64,000 nucleotides of DNA from Saccharothrix espanaensis DSM 44229 (lineage in GTDB: Bacteria > Actinomycetota > Actinomycetes > Mycobacteriales > Pseudonocardiaceae). Below are positions 34,176 through 44,601 of the stretch, piece after piece. The DNA is taken from the NCBI RefSeq assembly GCF_000328705.1, contig NC_019673.1:2542001-2606000 (forward strand). Reading direction: 5' to 3'. The position numbers and the translations under genes were made by a program. The notes below the pieces were generated by a model. It did no database searches, was not told the DNA's origin, and saw only the letters and a list, made by a program, of their open reading frames with translations. The stretch's first letter is position 1. Each line of letters begins with the position of its first letter.

Positions 34176-34742
34176 TCAGTAGTGCCGGATGCCGGCGGAG
34201 AGGGTGCGGGCCCACGGTGCGTCGACCTCGCCTGCGTCGACCGCGACCACGAGGTGGCACAACATCCCTCGCGCGAAGAACTGCTGCACCTGCGGCTCGC
34301 TCGCCCCGGACACCCCGCGCACGTACTCGACGGTCCGGGCGTACCCGCGTTGCAGCACCTCGCGCACGGCGGGTTCGGAGATCGCCGCGCACTGGGCGTG
34401 CATCTGCACCAGCAGCAGCGCGTTCTCCTTGGCGATGAGCTTGGCGTACACGTCGCCCATGGCGTGCAGCACCGCCTCGGGCGTGCTGCCCTCCGCCTCG
34501 GCGACGCCGTCGCCCAGGCTCTCCCGGATTCGCGTGAAGCAGCGCTCCACCACGGCCAGGAACAGCGCCGCCTTGTCCGGGAACAGCCGGTACACGTACG
34601 CCTGGGAGATGCCCGCCGCCTTCGCGACCTCACCGGTCGTCGTGCCGTAGTAGCCCTTGGCCCCGAACGTGCCCAGCGCCGTCCGCAGCACGGTTTCGCG
34701 GCGTTGGTCGGCGGTCGACAGGCGGCGTTCGGCGGGCGGCAC
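34176..34742 (-). CDS. TetR-family transcriptional regulator
   Basis: This 188-residue protein has an N-terminal HTH (TTTGEVAKAAGISQAYVYRLFPDKAALF) and a C-terminal domain resembling the AcrR/QacR group. The GTG at 34742 is favoured because a near-consensus promoter lies so close that the message would start at or next to this codon; a TTG at 34754 is the alternative. It is divergent from the beta-helix lipoprotein gene with 87 bp between starts and may control it. Confidence 0.88.
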   Translation of the reverse strand: MPPAERRLSTADQRRETVLRTALGTFGAKGYYGTTTGEVAKAAGISQAYVYRLFPDKAALFLAVVERCFTRIRESLGDGVAEAEGSTPEAVLHAMGDVYAKLIAKENALLLVQMHAQCAAISEPAVREVLQRGYARTVEYVRGVSGASEPQVQQFFARGMLCHLVVAVDAGEVDAPWARTLSAGIRHY

Positions 34743-34748
34743 AAGACT

Positions 34749-34777
34749 AATCAACCACTCACACTTTCTCGTGTCAA
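34749..34777 (-). promoter_or_regulatory. Promoter ttgaca-N17-ttgatt for the TetR gene, probably leaderless
   Basis: On the minus strand a consensus -35 (ttgaca, 34777-34772) is followed after 17 bases by a -10-like ttgatt (34754-34749), and the GTG start lies 6 bases further. This geometry predicts a leaderless transcript. Confidence 0.6.
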
Positions 34778-34829
34778 GTTCCGGGAGCCATGGTCGCGTG
34801 ACGCCCGTTCGGGTGCCTAGGGTGCGCGC

Positions 34830-35993
34830 ATGTCCCGTCGCTGGGTGCCCTGGGTGGCCGTGCTGACCGTCGTTCTCGCCGCCTGTGGCACGTCGTCGTC
34901 ACCGGCGGCCGCCCCGTCGTCCACCGTCCCCACCGTCACGACCTCCACGACGACGGCCACCACCACGACCATGACGACCACGACCACCACCACGACGACG
35001 GTCACCCGGGCCAAGCCCGCGCCGGCGGGCAACCCGGGCGGCACGGCGGTCGTCCCGGAGGAGGCCGGGCCGGAGGACGTCCGCGAGCCCACCACCGTCG
35101 TCGGCACCGGCACGCCGGCCGGCTGCACCTCGCAGGCCGTCGTGGCGGCCGTCGCGGCGGGCGGGGTGATCACGTTCGACTGCGGCCCCGAGCCGGTCAC
35201 CATCACGATGGCCGCGACCGCGCGGGTGCGCAACGACGGCCCGCGCGAGGTGGTGATCGACGGCGGCGGCCTGGTGACGCTCAGCGGCGGCGGGCAGCGC
35301 CGGATCCTCTACCAGAACACCTGCGACGCGGCGCTGGGCATCACCACCTCGCACTGCCAGGACCAGGACCACCCCCGGCTCAGCCTGCAGAACCTCACCT
35401 TCGCCGACGGCGACGCCACCGGCGACACGGTCGAGGGCGGCGGCGGTGGCGCGGTGTTCGTGCGCGGTGGGCGGGTCAAGGTGGTCGACTCCCGCTTCCG
35501 GGGCAACCGGTGCGACCAGACGGGCCCGGACCTCGGCGGCGCGGCCATGCGGGTGCTCGGCCAGCACGGCGGCCGGCCCGTGTACGTCACCGGCAGCACG
35601 TTCAGCGGCGGCGTGTGCGCGAACGGCGGAGCGCTGAGCAGCATCGGCGTGTCGTGGGTGATCCTCAACAGCGTGTTGAGCGGCAACTCGGCGGTCGGCC
35701 GGGGCGCGAACCCGGCCCGCGCGGGCACGCCCGGCGGCGGCAGCGGGGGCGCGGTCTACGTCGACGGCAACCGGTTCACCGTGCGCATCGCGGGGTCCGT
35801 GGTCGAGGACAACCGGGCCAACGAGGGCGGCGGCGCGGTGTTCTTCGTCAGCAACGACCGCAGCGGCACGTTGGCGGTCGAATCCTCGGCGCTGCGCCGC
35901 AACCCGAGCGCCGGTTTCGAAACCCCGGGGTACAAGGGAATCTTCTTCCTGGGCGCGGCGGATCCGACCGTGAGTGGTTCAACCATTCAGTAA
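34830..35993 (+). CDS. Right-handed beta-helix lipoprotein
   Basis: This 387-residue protein has a lipoprotein signal peptide ending VLAACGT. A Thr-rich linker (residues about 33-60, nearly all Thr with a few Val/Ser/Met) follows. The remainder is a repetitive domain with LSLQNLTFADGDA, GGGGGAVFVRGGRVKVVDSRFRGN, GGRPVYVTGSTFSGG and GGGSGGAVYVDGNRF. These glycine-rich turns with alternating small and hydrophobic residues are typical of parallel beta-helix proteins (Pmp-like/pectate-lyase fold). Two Cys-containing loops suggest disulfides. Role on the cell surface is unknown. Confidence 0.82.
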   Translation: MSRRWVPWVAVLTVVLAACGTSSSPAAAPSSTVPTVTTSTTTATTTTMTTTTTTTTTVTRAKPAPAGNPGGTAVVPEEAGPEDVREPTTVVGTGTPAGCTSQAVVAAVAAGGVITFDCGPEPVTITMAATARVRNDGPREVVIDGGGLVTLSGGGQRRILYQNTCDAALGITTSHCQDQDHPRLSLQNLTFADGDATGDTVEGGGGGAVFVRGGRVKVVDSRFRGNRCDQTGPDLGGAAMRVLGQHGGRPVYVTGSTFSGGVCANGGALSSIGVSWVILNSVLSGNSAVGRGANPARAGTPGGGSGGAVYVDGNRFTVRIAGSVVEDNRANEGGGAVFFVSNDRSGTLAVESSALRRNPSAGFETPGYKGIFFLGAADPTVSGSTIQ

Positions 35994-35998
35994 CAGCA

Positions 35999-36030
35999 GG
36001 GGAATTCGGCGAACGCCGGAAAAATTCCCG
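35999..36030 (+). terminator. Stem-loop after the beta-helix gene
   Basis: An outer stem gggaatt/aattccc and an inner stem cggc/gccg around a gaac tetraloop follow the stop codon by 6 bases, with an A-rich bulge. It is plausibly the gene's terminator. Confidence 0.45.
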
Positions 36031-36048
36031 TCGTTCGTCGGATTGTGA

Positions 36049-37335
<1,287 letters not shown>

Positions 37336-37361
37336 GCCCGCGAAGAGTCTTCCCGGGCACG

Positions 37362-37394
37362 TGACGGGGCCCGCTGCGAGGGTGGGCCCCGTCA
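37362..37394 (+). terminator. Strong terminator hairpin after the protease gene
   Basis: Perfect 11-bp arms tgacggggccc and gggccccgtca flank an 11-base loop, 27 bases after the stop codon. No T tract follows. Confidence 0.8.
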
Positions 37395-37556
37395 ACGCGT
37401 CCGGTCGGGCCCTCGCTCCCAGCGCCACCACCCAGACCGGCGTCCCGCTGACCTGGTCCGTCGGTCACCGGCAGGTCGACCAACGTCACCGGCCTCGCGG
37501 CGGACGCCGAGTGCTCGTTCACCATGGTCGCGACCGGCGCGGCGGCGCTCGCGGCG

Positions 37557-38111
37557 CTACCTGGTGCGCACCAGCTTCCAGCCGACCAGGACGCAGCCGA
37601 CGAGCATCAGCACGCCGTGCGCGATGCGGCCCGCCGGCGGCATGAAGAACTGCGGCAGGAACAGCGCGAACGCCACGGCGTAAGGGATGGCGAGCGCCTT
37701 CAGCTCGACGGCGGCGAGGATCGCGCCGGCCGCGAGCAGCAGCAGGCCGACGCCGAACATCGTGATGGCGGCGGGCTGGTAGCGGACCGCGTCGACCAGC
37801 TCCAGCAGCGCGGGGTCCGGGTCCTGCGCCGCCCGCAGGCCGATGGCGTGCAGCCCGAAGACCTCCGCGCCGTAGTAGGGCAGCGTCAGCCCCGCGCCGA
37901 CGGCGGCGACCAGCGCCGCCCGGCGGACCGGGAGGGCGATCGCGACCAGGACGAAGCCCGCGACGGCGAACAGGTGGGACGTGATCCACGCGGTGGTGCC
38001 CATGGCGGTGAGGCCGTGGACGGTCGTTTCGTCCGAGTACGGCCGGAGCACCGGGTAGAGCAGGAAGAACACCCCGGCGAGTCCGAACGCGCCGGCCTGG
38101 AACCTGGTCAT
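37557..38111 (-). CDS. Integral membrane protein of unknown function
   Basis: This 184-residue protein has five to six hydrophobic segments and begins MTRFQAGAFGLAGVFFLLYPVLRPY. ATG at 38111 follows a ggagg site. No catalytic motif is visible. It is divergent from a TetR gene, and the operators between them overlap its promoter region, so it is probably the repressed target. Confidence 0.75.
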   Translation of the reverse strand: MTRFQAGAFGLAGVFFLLYPVLRPYSDETTVHGLTAMGTTAWITSHLFAVAGFVLVAIALPVRRAALVAAVGAGLTLPYYGAEVFGLHAIGLRAAQDPDPALLELVDAVRYQPAAITMFGVGLLLLAAGAILAAVELKALAIPYAVAFALFLPQFFMPPAGRIAHGVLMLVGCVLVGWKLVRTR

Positions 38112-38139
38112 CGGTGCCTCCGTGAGCACTAGTCGTTTT

Positions 38140-38206
38140 AGAGAGCGGTGCTCTCTTCGTCGGAATGCTGACGGCGTCGGGTGGTCCGTGTCAAGAGCAG
38201 TGCTCT
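38140..38206. promoter_or_regulatory. TetR operators agagagc-ggt-gctctct and agagca-g-tgctct
   Basis: Two inverted repeats built on the same gagc/gctc core lie at 38140-38156 and 38194-38206, and a further half-site (gtgctctctc) lies at 38219-38228. They sit between the divergent membrane-protein and TetR genes. Confidence 0.8.
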
Positions 38207-38248
38207 CAGTTGTTGCCTGTGCTCTCTCGGTCGGCCATCATCGACGCC

Positions 38249-38923
38249 GTGGCGACGACACCCAGGCAGCGCGCGCGGGCGCAGGCGATCGAGGACATCA
38301 AGCGGATCGCCCGGGAACAGCTGGCCCAGGAGGGCAGCGCGGCGCTGTCCCTGCGGGCCATCGCCCGTGAACTGGGGATCGTGTCGTCGGCGGTGTACCG
38401 GTACGTGCCCAGCCGTGACGAGCTGCTGACCATGCTGATCATCGACGCCTACAACTCGTTGGGCGACGCGGTCGAGAAGGCGGAGGCCGCGTGCCCCCGT
38501 GACGACCTAGCCGGCCGGTGGCGCGCCCTCGCCGTGGCCGCGCGCACGTGGTCGGTGGCCCGGCCGTCGGAGTACGCGCTGATCTACGGCAGCCCCGTGC
38601 CCGGCTACCACGCACCCGTCGAACGGACCGGCGAACCCGGAACCCGGGTGTCGATGCTGCTGATGTCACTGCTGGCGGACATCCAACGCGGCCGCCCACT
38701 GGTGTCGTTGACCGGTCCGCTGGGCGGCGACTTCGCCGTACTGCGCGATTTCCTCGGGCTGTCCATCGGCGACGACCTGCTGGCCCGCGGCTTCCTGGCG
38801 TTCTCGGCGCTGTTCGGCGTGATCAGCTTCGAACTGTTCGGCCAGTACGTCGGCAGCCTGACCGACTACGAAGCCCACTTCACCCACCAACTCGACTCCC
38901 TGTCGGCTTTGCTGGGCCTGTGA
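38249..38923 (+). CDS. TetR-family transcriptional regulator
   Basis: This 224-residue protein has a standard N-terminal HTH (SLRAIARELGIVSSAVYRYVPSRDELL) and a C-terminal TetR_C-type domain with YALIYGSPVPGYHAP, a feature of many actinobacterial TetR proteins. GTG at 38249 is chosen because an upstream in-frame ATG at 38165 would lie among the operators. It is likely autoregulated and controls the divergent membrane protein. Confidence 0.88.
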   Translation: MATTPRQRARAQAIEDIKRIAREQLAQEGSAALSLRAIARELGIVSSAVYRYVPSRDELLTMLIIDAYNSLGDAVEKAEAACPRDDLAGRWRALAVAARTWSVARPSEYALIYGSPVPGYHAPVERTGEPGTRVSMLLMSLLADIQRGRPLVSLTGPLGGDFAVLRDFLGLSIGDDLLARGFLAFSALFGVISFELFGQYVGSLTDYEAHFTHQLDSLSALLGL

Positions 38924-38992
38924 CCGGTTCCCACGCGCGAACGGAAGAGCCCGCAGCAGGTCGCCCCGCGAGACCCCTGCGGTGATCCGAGG

Positions 38993-39928
38993 TCACGTGG
39001 TGCGCGCGTGGCGGTAGTCGGTGGGGGTCATGCCGTACGTGCTGCGGAACAGGCGGCTGAAGTGGGCGGGATCGGTGAAGCCCCAGCGGGCCGCCACCAC
39101 GTGGACCGGTTCGGTGCGGGCGGTCAGGTCGTGGCGGCTGCGTTCCAGGCGTCGGCGGCGGATCCAGGCGGCCACGCCCAGGTCCTGGCCCGCGAACAGG
39201 CGGTGCAGGTGGCGGGTGGAGATGTGGTGGGCGGCGGCCACCGCCGCGGGGCACAGCGCCGGGTCGGCCAGGTGCCCGTCGATGAACGCCCGCACCCTGG
39301 CCACCAGCGCGTCGGGCTGCGGCGGGCCGGTGCCCAGGCGCCTGGCGAGCAGCGCGGCCAGCAGGTCCAGCGAGATGGCCGCCATCCGGGCCGCGTGCTC
39401 CTCGTCACCGCCCGCCGCCAGTTCCCGGACCGCGCCCGCGAGCAGGCCGCCCAGCCCGTCCCGGCCGGGTAATCGGGTCGCCAGCGCCGGTTCGACCTGG
39501 TCGGGGCTCAACGGCAGCAACGACTTCGGGAACTGCACCAGCAGCGTGCCGCACGGACCGGTCAGGTCCGTCGCCCAGCCCAGGAACGGCCGCGACGAGT
39601 CGTAGAGGGTCATCTCGCCCGGTGCCAGGGCGGCTTCCCGGCCGCTCTGCCGCACCCCGAACACGCCGCCCAGGTTGAGCACCAGGTAGTACCGCTCCGG
39701 GTCGAAGCGGCGGATCAGCCGCGGCGTCCGCTCGGTGCGCAGCGGCGAGACCGTCAACCGCGCCAAGCGCACCGCGCCGAGGTCCAGGCAGTGCGCGTCG
39801 GCGCGGAAGTCGGCGGCGTGCTCGGTGCGCAGCACCAGCGGCCCCAGCGCGCGTTCGGCGATCCTGCGCCAGGACGCGAACCGCTCGGCCACCGGCAGGT
39901 CCTCGGTGTGGAACTCGGCTTCGATCAA
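38993..39928 (-). CDS. AraC-family transcriptional regulator
   Basis: This roughly 311-residue protein has an AraC-binding-like N-terminal domain (FASWRRIAERALGPL, then GGVFGVRQSGREAALAPGEMTLYDSSRPF) and a C-terminal double HTH (AAAHHISTRHLHRLFAGQDLG, then VAARWGFTDPAHFSRLFRSTYGMTPTDYR). The start is uncertain: a TTG at about 39928 fits domain length, and the frame stays open to a TTG at 40009. It is divergent from the sensor kinase gene. Confidence 0.87.
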   Translation of the reverse strand: MIEAEFHTEDLPVAERFASWRRIAERALGPLVLRTEHAADFRADAHCLDLGAVRLARLTVSPLRTERTPRLIRRFDPERYYLVLNLGGVFGVRQSGREAALAPGEMTLYDSSRPFLGWATDLTGPCGTLLVQFPKSLLPLSPDQVEPALATRLPGRDGLGGLLAGAVRELAAGGDEEHAARMAAISLDLLAALLARRLGTGPPQPDALVARVRAFIDGHLADPALCPAAVAAAHHISTRHLHRLFAGQDLGVAAWIRRRRLERSRHDLTARTEPVHVVAARWGFTDPAHFSRLFRSTYGMTPTDYRHARTT

Positions 39929-40098
39929 CGCGTCGTCACCCCCGGGACGCGCCTCCCCGGGCGGCGCGCCGCAAGACCATCGGTACCGAACGCCGGCCGG
40001 GGCCGTCAACCTCCGACTGTTAACGCCATGACCGTCAACAGGCCACTTCGCGGCCGCGTACCGCCATCCGCACGACCGGGCCCGGCTACCTTGGGGCC

Positions 40099-41637
40099 AT
40101 GCTCCTGACGTCCGCGATCCTCGCGGTGAGCGCGGTCTACGTGATCGCGGGGGTGCTCAGCCGCCGGGCGCAGCCGCGCAACCGAACCGGCGTGCTGATG
40201 GTGGTCGTCGGCCTGGGCTGGACCGCGGACCTGCTGCTGGACCGCCCGGACGACTTCATCTACCACGTGGCCGCCAAGTCGTGGCCCGCCGTGCTGGGGC
40301 ACCTGGTCACCGCGTTCCCGACCGGACGGCTGCGAACGGTGCCACGCCGGGCCGTCGTCATCTCGGGCTACCTGTTCGCGGTCGTGCTGACCGCGGCCTC
40401 CTACTGGCCGGGCCGGCCGTGGACACCCGTTCTCGAGAGCGCCGAGACGCCGCTGACGTTGCTCGTCGGGCTCGCCATGCTGGGGCTGCAACTGCACCGC
40501 TGGCGGTGCAGCAGCATGGCGCAGCGGCGCACGCTCACCTCGATGCTGGGCGCGTCCCTGGTGGCGGTGATCGCCTACACGGCGTGGAAGCCGATGACGG
40601 AGGCCGGGCTGACCCAGCCGATCGTCGCGCTCATGCTCGCGCTGGTCGGCATCCCGTTCGCCTACCTGGCGGGGTTGCTGCGCCGCCGGGTGGACCGGGC
40701 CGGGCTCGCCGACCTGGTGGTGCGGCTCAACGCCGACGGCCCGCGCGCGGGCGTGCGGGACGCGTTGGCCGCGACCCTGCGCGACCCCGGCCTGCGGGTG
40801 GCGTACTGGACACCGGCGCAGGAGCGGTACGTCGACGCGTCCGGCGCGCCGGTCGAGGCGGACGAGAACTCGGTGCAGACCCGCGTCGACCGGGGCTCGT
40901 CACGGGTCGCCGTCCTGCTGCACGACCCCGGCCTGGACCTGGAACTGGTGGACGCGGCGTGCGCGGCGGTGGCGCTGGCCCTGGAGAACGAGCGGCTGGC
41001 CGCCGAGCTGCGCGCGCGGCTGCGCCAGTTGGCCGAGTCGCGCCGCACCCTGCTGCGGGCGGGCGAGGTCGAACGCCGCCGGCTCGAACGCGACCTGCAC
41101 GACGGTGTGCAGCAACGGTTGCTGTCGGTGGCGATGACGTTGGGGCTGGCCGAGACGCTGCCGGCCGAGCGCGGGCGGGCGCTGGTCGCCGAGGCCAAGT
41201 CGGCGGTGCTCGCCACGATCGACGACGTGCGCGCGCTGTGCCACGGCATCCACCCGCCGGTGCTGACCGAACGCGGCCTGGGCGGTGCCGTGCGGGAACT
41301 CGCCGCGCTCGCCGGGCCGGGCGTCGAACTCGTCGTGGACATCGGCACACCGCTGCCGCCACAGGTGGAGACGACCGCGTACTACGTCGTCGCGGAAGCG
41401 TTGGCGAACGTGACCAAGCACGCCGGCGCGTCGCGCACGAAGATCGCCGTCACCTCCGGTGGCGGCTCGCTGGTGGTGCGGGTGGACGATGACGGCCGGG
41501 GCGGCGCGGACGTGCGCGGCGGCTCGGGGCTGCGCGGTCTGACCGACCGCGTCGAGGCGACTGGGGGGACGATGAAGGTGGTCAGCACCGTGGAGACGGG
41601 GACCAGCGTGCGGGTGGTGCTGCCGTGCGGGTCGTGA
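40099..41637 (+). CDS. Two-component sensor histidine kinase (NarL/LiaS type)
   Basis: This 512-residue protein has seven or so N-terminal hydrophobic segments (to about residue 195), a GAF-like middle and a HisKA_3 domain with the phospho-accepting His in ERDLHDGVQQRLL. A HATPase follows, with EALANVTKHAGAS (N box) and DDDGRGG, GLRGLTDRVEATGG (G boxes). It overlaps the response-regulator gene by 13 bp. The signal is unknown. Confidence 0.9.
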   Translation: MLLTSAILAVSAVYVIAGVLSRRAQPRNRTGVLMVVVGLGWTADLLLDRPDDFIYHVAAKSWPAVLGHLVTAFPTGRLRTVPRRAVVISGYLFAVVLTAASYWPGRPWTPVLESAETPLTLLVGLAMLGLQLHRWRCSSMAQRRTLTSMLGASLVAVIAYTAWKPMTEAGLTQPIVALMLALVGIPFAYLAGLLRRRVDRAGLADLVVRLNADGPRAGVRDALAATLRDPGLRVAYWTPAQERYVDASGAPVEADENSVQTRVDRGSSRVAVLLHDPGLDLELVDAACAAVALALENERLAAELRARLRQLAESRRTLLRAGEVERRRLERDLHDGVQQRLLSVAMTLGLAETLPAERGRALVAEAKSAVLATIDDVRALCHGIHPPVLTERGLGGAVRELAALAGPGVELVVDIGTPLPPQVETTAYYVVAEALANVTKHAGASRTKIAVTSGGGSLVVRVDDDGRGGADVRGGSGLRGLTDRVEATGGTMKVVSTVETGTSVRVVLPCGS

Positions 41638-42257
41638 TCGCGGAGGACTCGACCCTCTTACGGGAAGGGCTGACCCGGCTGCTGGCCGAGGCCGGCTTCG
41701 ATGTCGTGGCGGCCGTGGAGGACGCGGACGGGCTGGTGGGCGCGGTCCAGCGGCACCGACCCGACGTGGCCATCGTGGACATCCGGATGCCGCCGACGCA
41801 CACCGACGAAGGGCTGCGCGCGGCCGTCGCGCTGCGCCGCGAGCACCCCGCGACGGGAGTTCTGGTGCTGTCGCAGTACGTCCGGGTCAGCTATGCGGCG
41901 GAACTGCTGGAAGAAGGCGCGGACGGCGTCGGCTACCTGCTCAAGGACCGCGTGTCGGACCTGGCCGAGTTCACCGCCGCCGTCCGCCGGGTCGGCTCGG
42001 GCGGGTCCGCCTTCGACCCGGCGGTGGTGGGCCAACTGGTCGGCCGGCGGCGCGACGACCGGCTCACCGAACGGGAGCGGGCGGTGCTCGCGCTGATGGC
42101 CGAGGGGCGCACGAACCAGGCCATCGCGGCGCGGCTGTTCATCGCGGAGCGGACCGTGGAGAAGCACTGCACCGGCATCTTCACCAAGCTGGACCTCTCG
42201 GCGAGCCCGCACGACCACCGCCGCGTGCTGGCCGTCCTGCGCTACCTCAACGGCTGA
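41625..42257 (+). CDS. NarL/FixJ-family response regulator
   Basis: This 210-residue protein has an intact receiver: AEDSTLL acidic pair, phosphorylation Asp in VAIVDIRMPP, and the Lys in GYLLKDRV. A LuxR HTH follows (LTERERAVLALMAEGRTNQAIAARL, then RTVEKHCTGIFTKL). GTG at 41625 lies inside the kinase gene, giving translational coupling. Unlike the orphan LuxR regulator at 11342-11992, this receiver keeps all key residues. Confidence 0.92.
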   Translation: MRVVIAEDSTLLREGLTRLLAEAGFDVVAAVEDADGLVGAVQRHRPDVAIVDIRMPPTHTDEGLRAAVALRREHPATGVLVLSQYVRVSYAAELLEEGADGVGYLLKDRVSDLAEFTAAVRRVGSGGSAFDPAVVGQLVGRRRDDRLTERERAVLALMAEGRTNQAIAARLFIAERTVEKHCTGIFTKLDLSASPHDHRRVLAVLRYLNG

Positions 42258-42488
42258 CCCACCCAGGGCGGACAGGCTGCCGGCGCTGCGAGTGCGTGTC
42301 CGGCGCAACGTGCGCCCGGCGCGGACGTCCGGGTGCGCCGGCGTATATCCGGCGGGCGTGCTTTCGCCGGCGGCGCGATCGCGGGTGACCGGCGTTGGTG
42401 TGGGCGGGCCGGAGGTGTGGCTAGCCGCACCAACGGCGGGTGGTGGCACGGTTCCCGCGCCGCGCGTCGGCGCGGGAACCTGGGCGCC

Positions 42489-43511
42489 ATGTTGCAACAG
42501 GGGCGGACCAGGGCTTCCCACCGCACAGACCTGATCACCGTGCTGCTCGGCACGTGGTTCTCGCTGGGCTTGTTCCTCGACGCGTGGGCGCACTCGAACG
42601 TGCCGGAGCTGGAGACGTTCTTCACGCCGTGGCACGCGGTCTTCTACTCCGGGTTCGCCGCGACCGGCGCGTGGATCCTGTGGTTGGTGTGGCGCAACGT
42701 GCAGGCCGGGCGGCGCGGGCTGGACGCGGTGCCGGTGGGGTACGGGCCGGCGGTGCTCGCGCTGCCCGTGTTCGCCGTTTTCGGGGCCGGCGACTACCTG
42801 TGGCACACGCTGATCGGGATCGAGCAGGGGATCGACATCCTGTTCAGCCCGACCCACCTCGGCCTCATCACGTCCATGATCGTCATCCTCACCACACCGC
42901 TGCGCACGCTGTGGATGGACAAGGACGTGACCGCGCCGTCGCTGCGCAGGTTCCTGCCGGCCGCGCTGGCGCTGTCCTTCACCACCGCGCTGGTCCTGCT
43001 GTTCGTCTCCTACGCCGACGCCACGATCTACGGGTCCCAGGGCGTGCTGCGGGCGTTCAGCTTCGACAAGGCCGACGGCGGGTCCTCGGGGGCCAACCGG
43101 CTGGCCTCCTCGATCACCATCACCAACCTGGTCCTGATCACCCCGCTGCTGCTGGCGGCCCGGCGGTTCCGGCTGCCGGTGGGCACGGCCACCATCCTCC
43201 AGGTCGTGGTGATGCTGCTGAGCACGGCGGTGGCGAACTACGAGAACCTGGGCACGGCCGCCGCGTTCCTGCTGTCCGGCATCGTGATCGACGTCCTGCT
43301 GTGGTGGCTGCGCCCGTCGGAGGAGCGGCTGCGCGAGTACCGCGCCTTCGCCTTCGCCGCGCCGCTGGTCACCTGGGTCTTCTTCTTCGCCGCGGCGGGG
43401 ATCGGCGCGGGCGGGATGCCGAGCGTGACCGAGATGTGGACCGGCGCGCCGCTGGTCGCGGCCCTGCACGGGCTGCTGCTCGCGATCGTGCTGGTGCCGA
43501 CCCGGCGATGA
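42489..43511 (+). CDS. Polytopic membrane protein, first gene of a four-gene operon
   Basis: This 340-residue protein has about nine hydrophobic segments. Conserved-looking polar residues cluster in helices and loops: FLDAWAHSNVPELETFFTPWHAVFYSG (two His), GDYLWHTLIGIEQGIDILFSPTHLGL (two His) and ALHGLLLAIV near the end. The His placement suggests metal or heme coordination, but no known family motif is recognised. Its stop overlaps the next start (ATGA). Confidence 0.75.
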   Translation: MLQQGRTRASHRTDLITVLLGTWFSLGLFLDAWAHSNVPELETFFTPWHAVFYSGFAATGAWILWLVWRNVQAGRRGLDAVPVGYGPAVLALPVFAVFGAGDYLWHTLIGIEQGIDILFSPTHLGLITSMIVILTTPLRTLWMDKDVTAPSLRRFLPAALALSFTTALVLLFVSYADATIYGSQGVLRAFSFDKADGGSSGANRLASSITITNLVLITPLLLAARRFRLPVGTATILQVVVMLLSTAVANYENLGTAAAFLLSGIVIDVLLWWLRPSEERLREYRAFAFAAPLVTWVFFFAAAGIGAGGMPSVTEMWTGAPLVAALHGLLLAIVLVPTRR

Positions 43512-44284
43512 GGGTCTTGTTGCTGGTGCTGGGTTTCCTGCTGCTCACGGCCGGACCCGCGCACGCCCACGCGGGCGGGCTCACCCCGCAGGACGAGCTG
43601 AGCTCGGTCACCGAGGTCGACCCGCCGCTGCCCGGCGTGACCGCGCGGATGGTCAACCACGGCACCCAGTTGGAGATCCGCAACGACGGCCCGGTGCCGC
43701 TCGCGGTCGCCGACCGGGTGGTGCGGCCCGGGGAAGTGCTGCGGTACCGCGACGATCGCACCCGGGCCGCCACGTGGGAGGTGCCGCTGGGCACGTCCGC
43801 GGTGCGCGGCCGGGTGGAGTCCACGCCGGGGCCGAATCCGCTGTGGTGGCTGCTGGCCACCGCGCTGCTCGCGGTCGGCGGCTACTTCCTCAAGCACGCC
43901 ACGGGTTTGCTCGCCGGGGGAGTGGTCGTGGTGGCCGCCGCGCACGTCCTGCACGCCATCGGGTCGACGCTCGCGGTGACCGGTGAGTCGTTCGTGCCGC
44001 TGATGGCCGGGGCGAGCGGGGTCGGCCTGGTGGCGTGGCCGCTCGCGGTCCTCGCCGTGGTCGCCGCGGTGCGCCGCTCGCCCGCCACCGCGTTCATCGC
44101 CGCCGTGGTCGGCGCGATGCTGGTGGTGGCGGGCATCCCGGACTTCGACAGCTTCCGGTTCTCCCAGTTGCCCTTCGCCGGTCCGGCCGACGCCGACCGG
44201 TGGCTGGTGGCCCTCACCCTCGGCGGCGGGCTCGGCCTGGCCGCCGGCGGGTTCGCGTTCATGAGGAAGGACCTGGCCCGGTGA
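43508..44284 (+). CDS. Membrane protein with signal peptide, second gene of the operon
   Basis: This 258-residue protein has a signal peptide ending AHAHAGG. A beta-rich extracytoplasmic part of about 90 residues follows (GTQLEIRNDGPVPLAVADRVVRPGEVLRY region), then five hydrophobic segments and a short cytoplasmic tail. The mature N-terminus starts with His-containing AHAHAGG, as do some copper-handling proteins. It overlaps the cupredoxin-like gene by 4 bp (GTGA). Confidence 0.72.
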   Translation: MRVLLLVLGFLLLTAGPAHAHAGGLTPQDELSSVTEVDPPLPGVTARMVNHGTQLEIRNDGPVPLAVADRVVRPGEVLRYRDDRTRAATWEVPLGTSAVRGRVESTPGPNPLWWLLATALLAVGGYFLKHATGLLAGGVVVVAAAHVLHAIGSTLAVTGESFVPLMAGASGVGLVAWPLAVLAVVAAVRRSPATAFIAAVVGAMLVVAGIPDFDSFRFSQLPFAGPADADRWLVALTLGGGLGLAAGGFAFMRKDLAR

Positions 44285-44601
44285 TCCGAGTTCTGCTGTG
44301 CGCGGTGCTGCTGGTGGTGACGGCGTGCTCGTCCGCCCCGGCGGCCCCGAGCGGTCCGCTGGTGCTCTCGCTGTCGGTCGACCAAGCCTCGCCGCAGCGC
44401 GTCGAGGCGGTCAAGGGGCAGGCGGTCGAGCTGACCGTGACCAGCAGCGGACCGGTCGACGTGCACGTGCACGGGTTCGACGTGTTGGCCAAGGCGGACA
44501 AGGACAAGCCGGCCGTGCTGAGGTTCGTCGCCGACCAGACCGGCACGTTCGACGTCGAAGCCCACCCGGACACGCTGTTGGTGCAGCTGGTGGTGCGGTG
44601 A
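44281..44601 (+). CDS. Small cupredoxin-like lipoprotein
   Basis: This 106-residue protein has a lipobox (VVTACSS) followed by about 85 residues with a beta-sandwich pattern: KGQAVELTVTSSGPVDVHVHGFDVLA and FVADQTGTFDVEAHPDTLLVQLVV. The HVHGFD and EAHPDT elements resemble a cupredoxin in which the copper Cys is absent. It may bind copper loosely or act as a scaffold. It is coupled to its neighbours by 4-bp overlaps on both sides. Confidence 0.75.
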   Translation: MIRVLLCAVLLVVTACSSAPAAPSGPLVLSLSVDQASPQRVEAVKGQAVELTVTSSGPVDVHVHGFDVLAKADKDKPAVLRFVADQTGTFDVEAHPDTLLVQLVVR

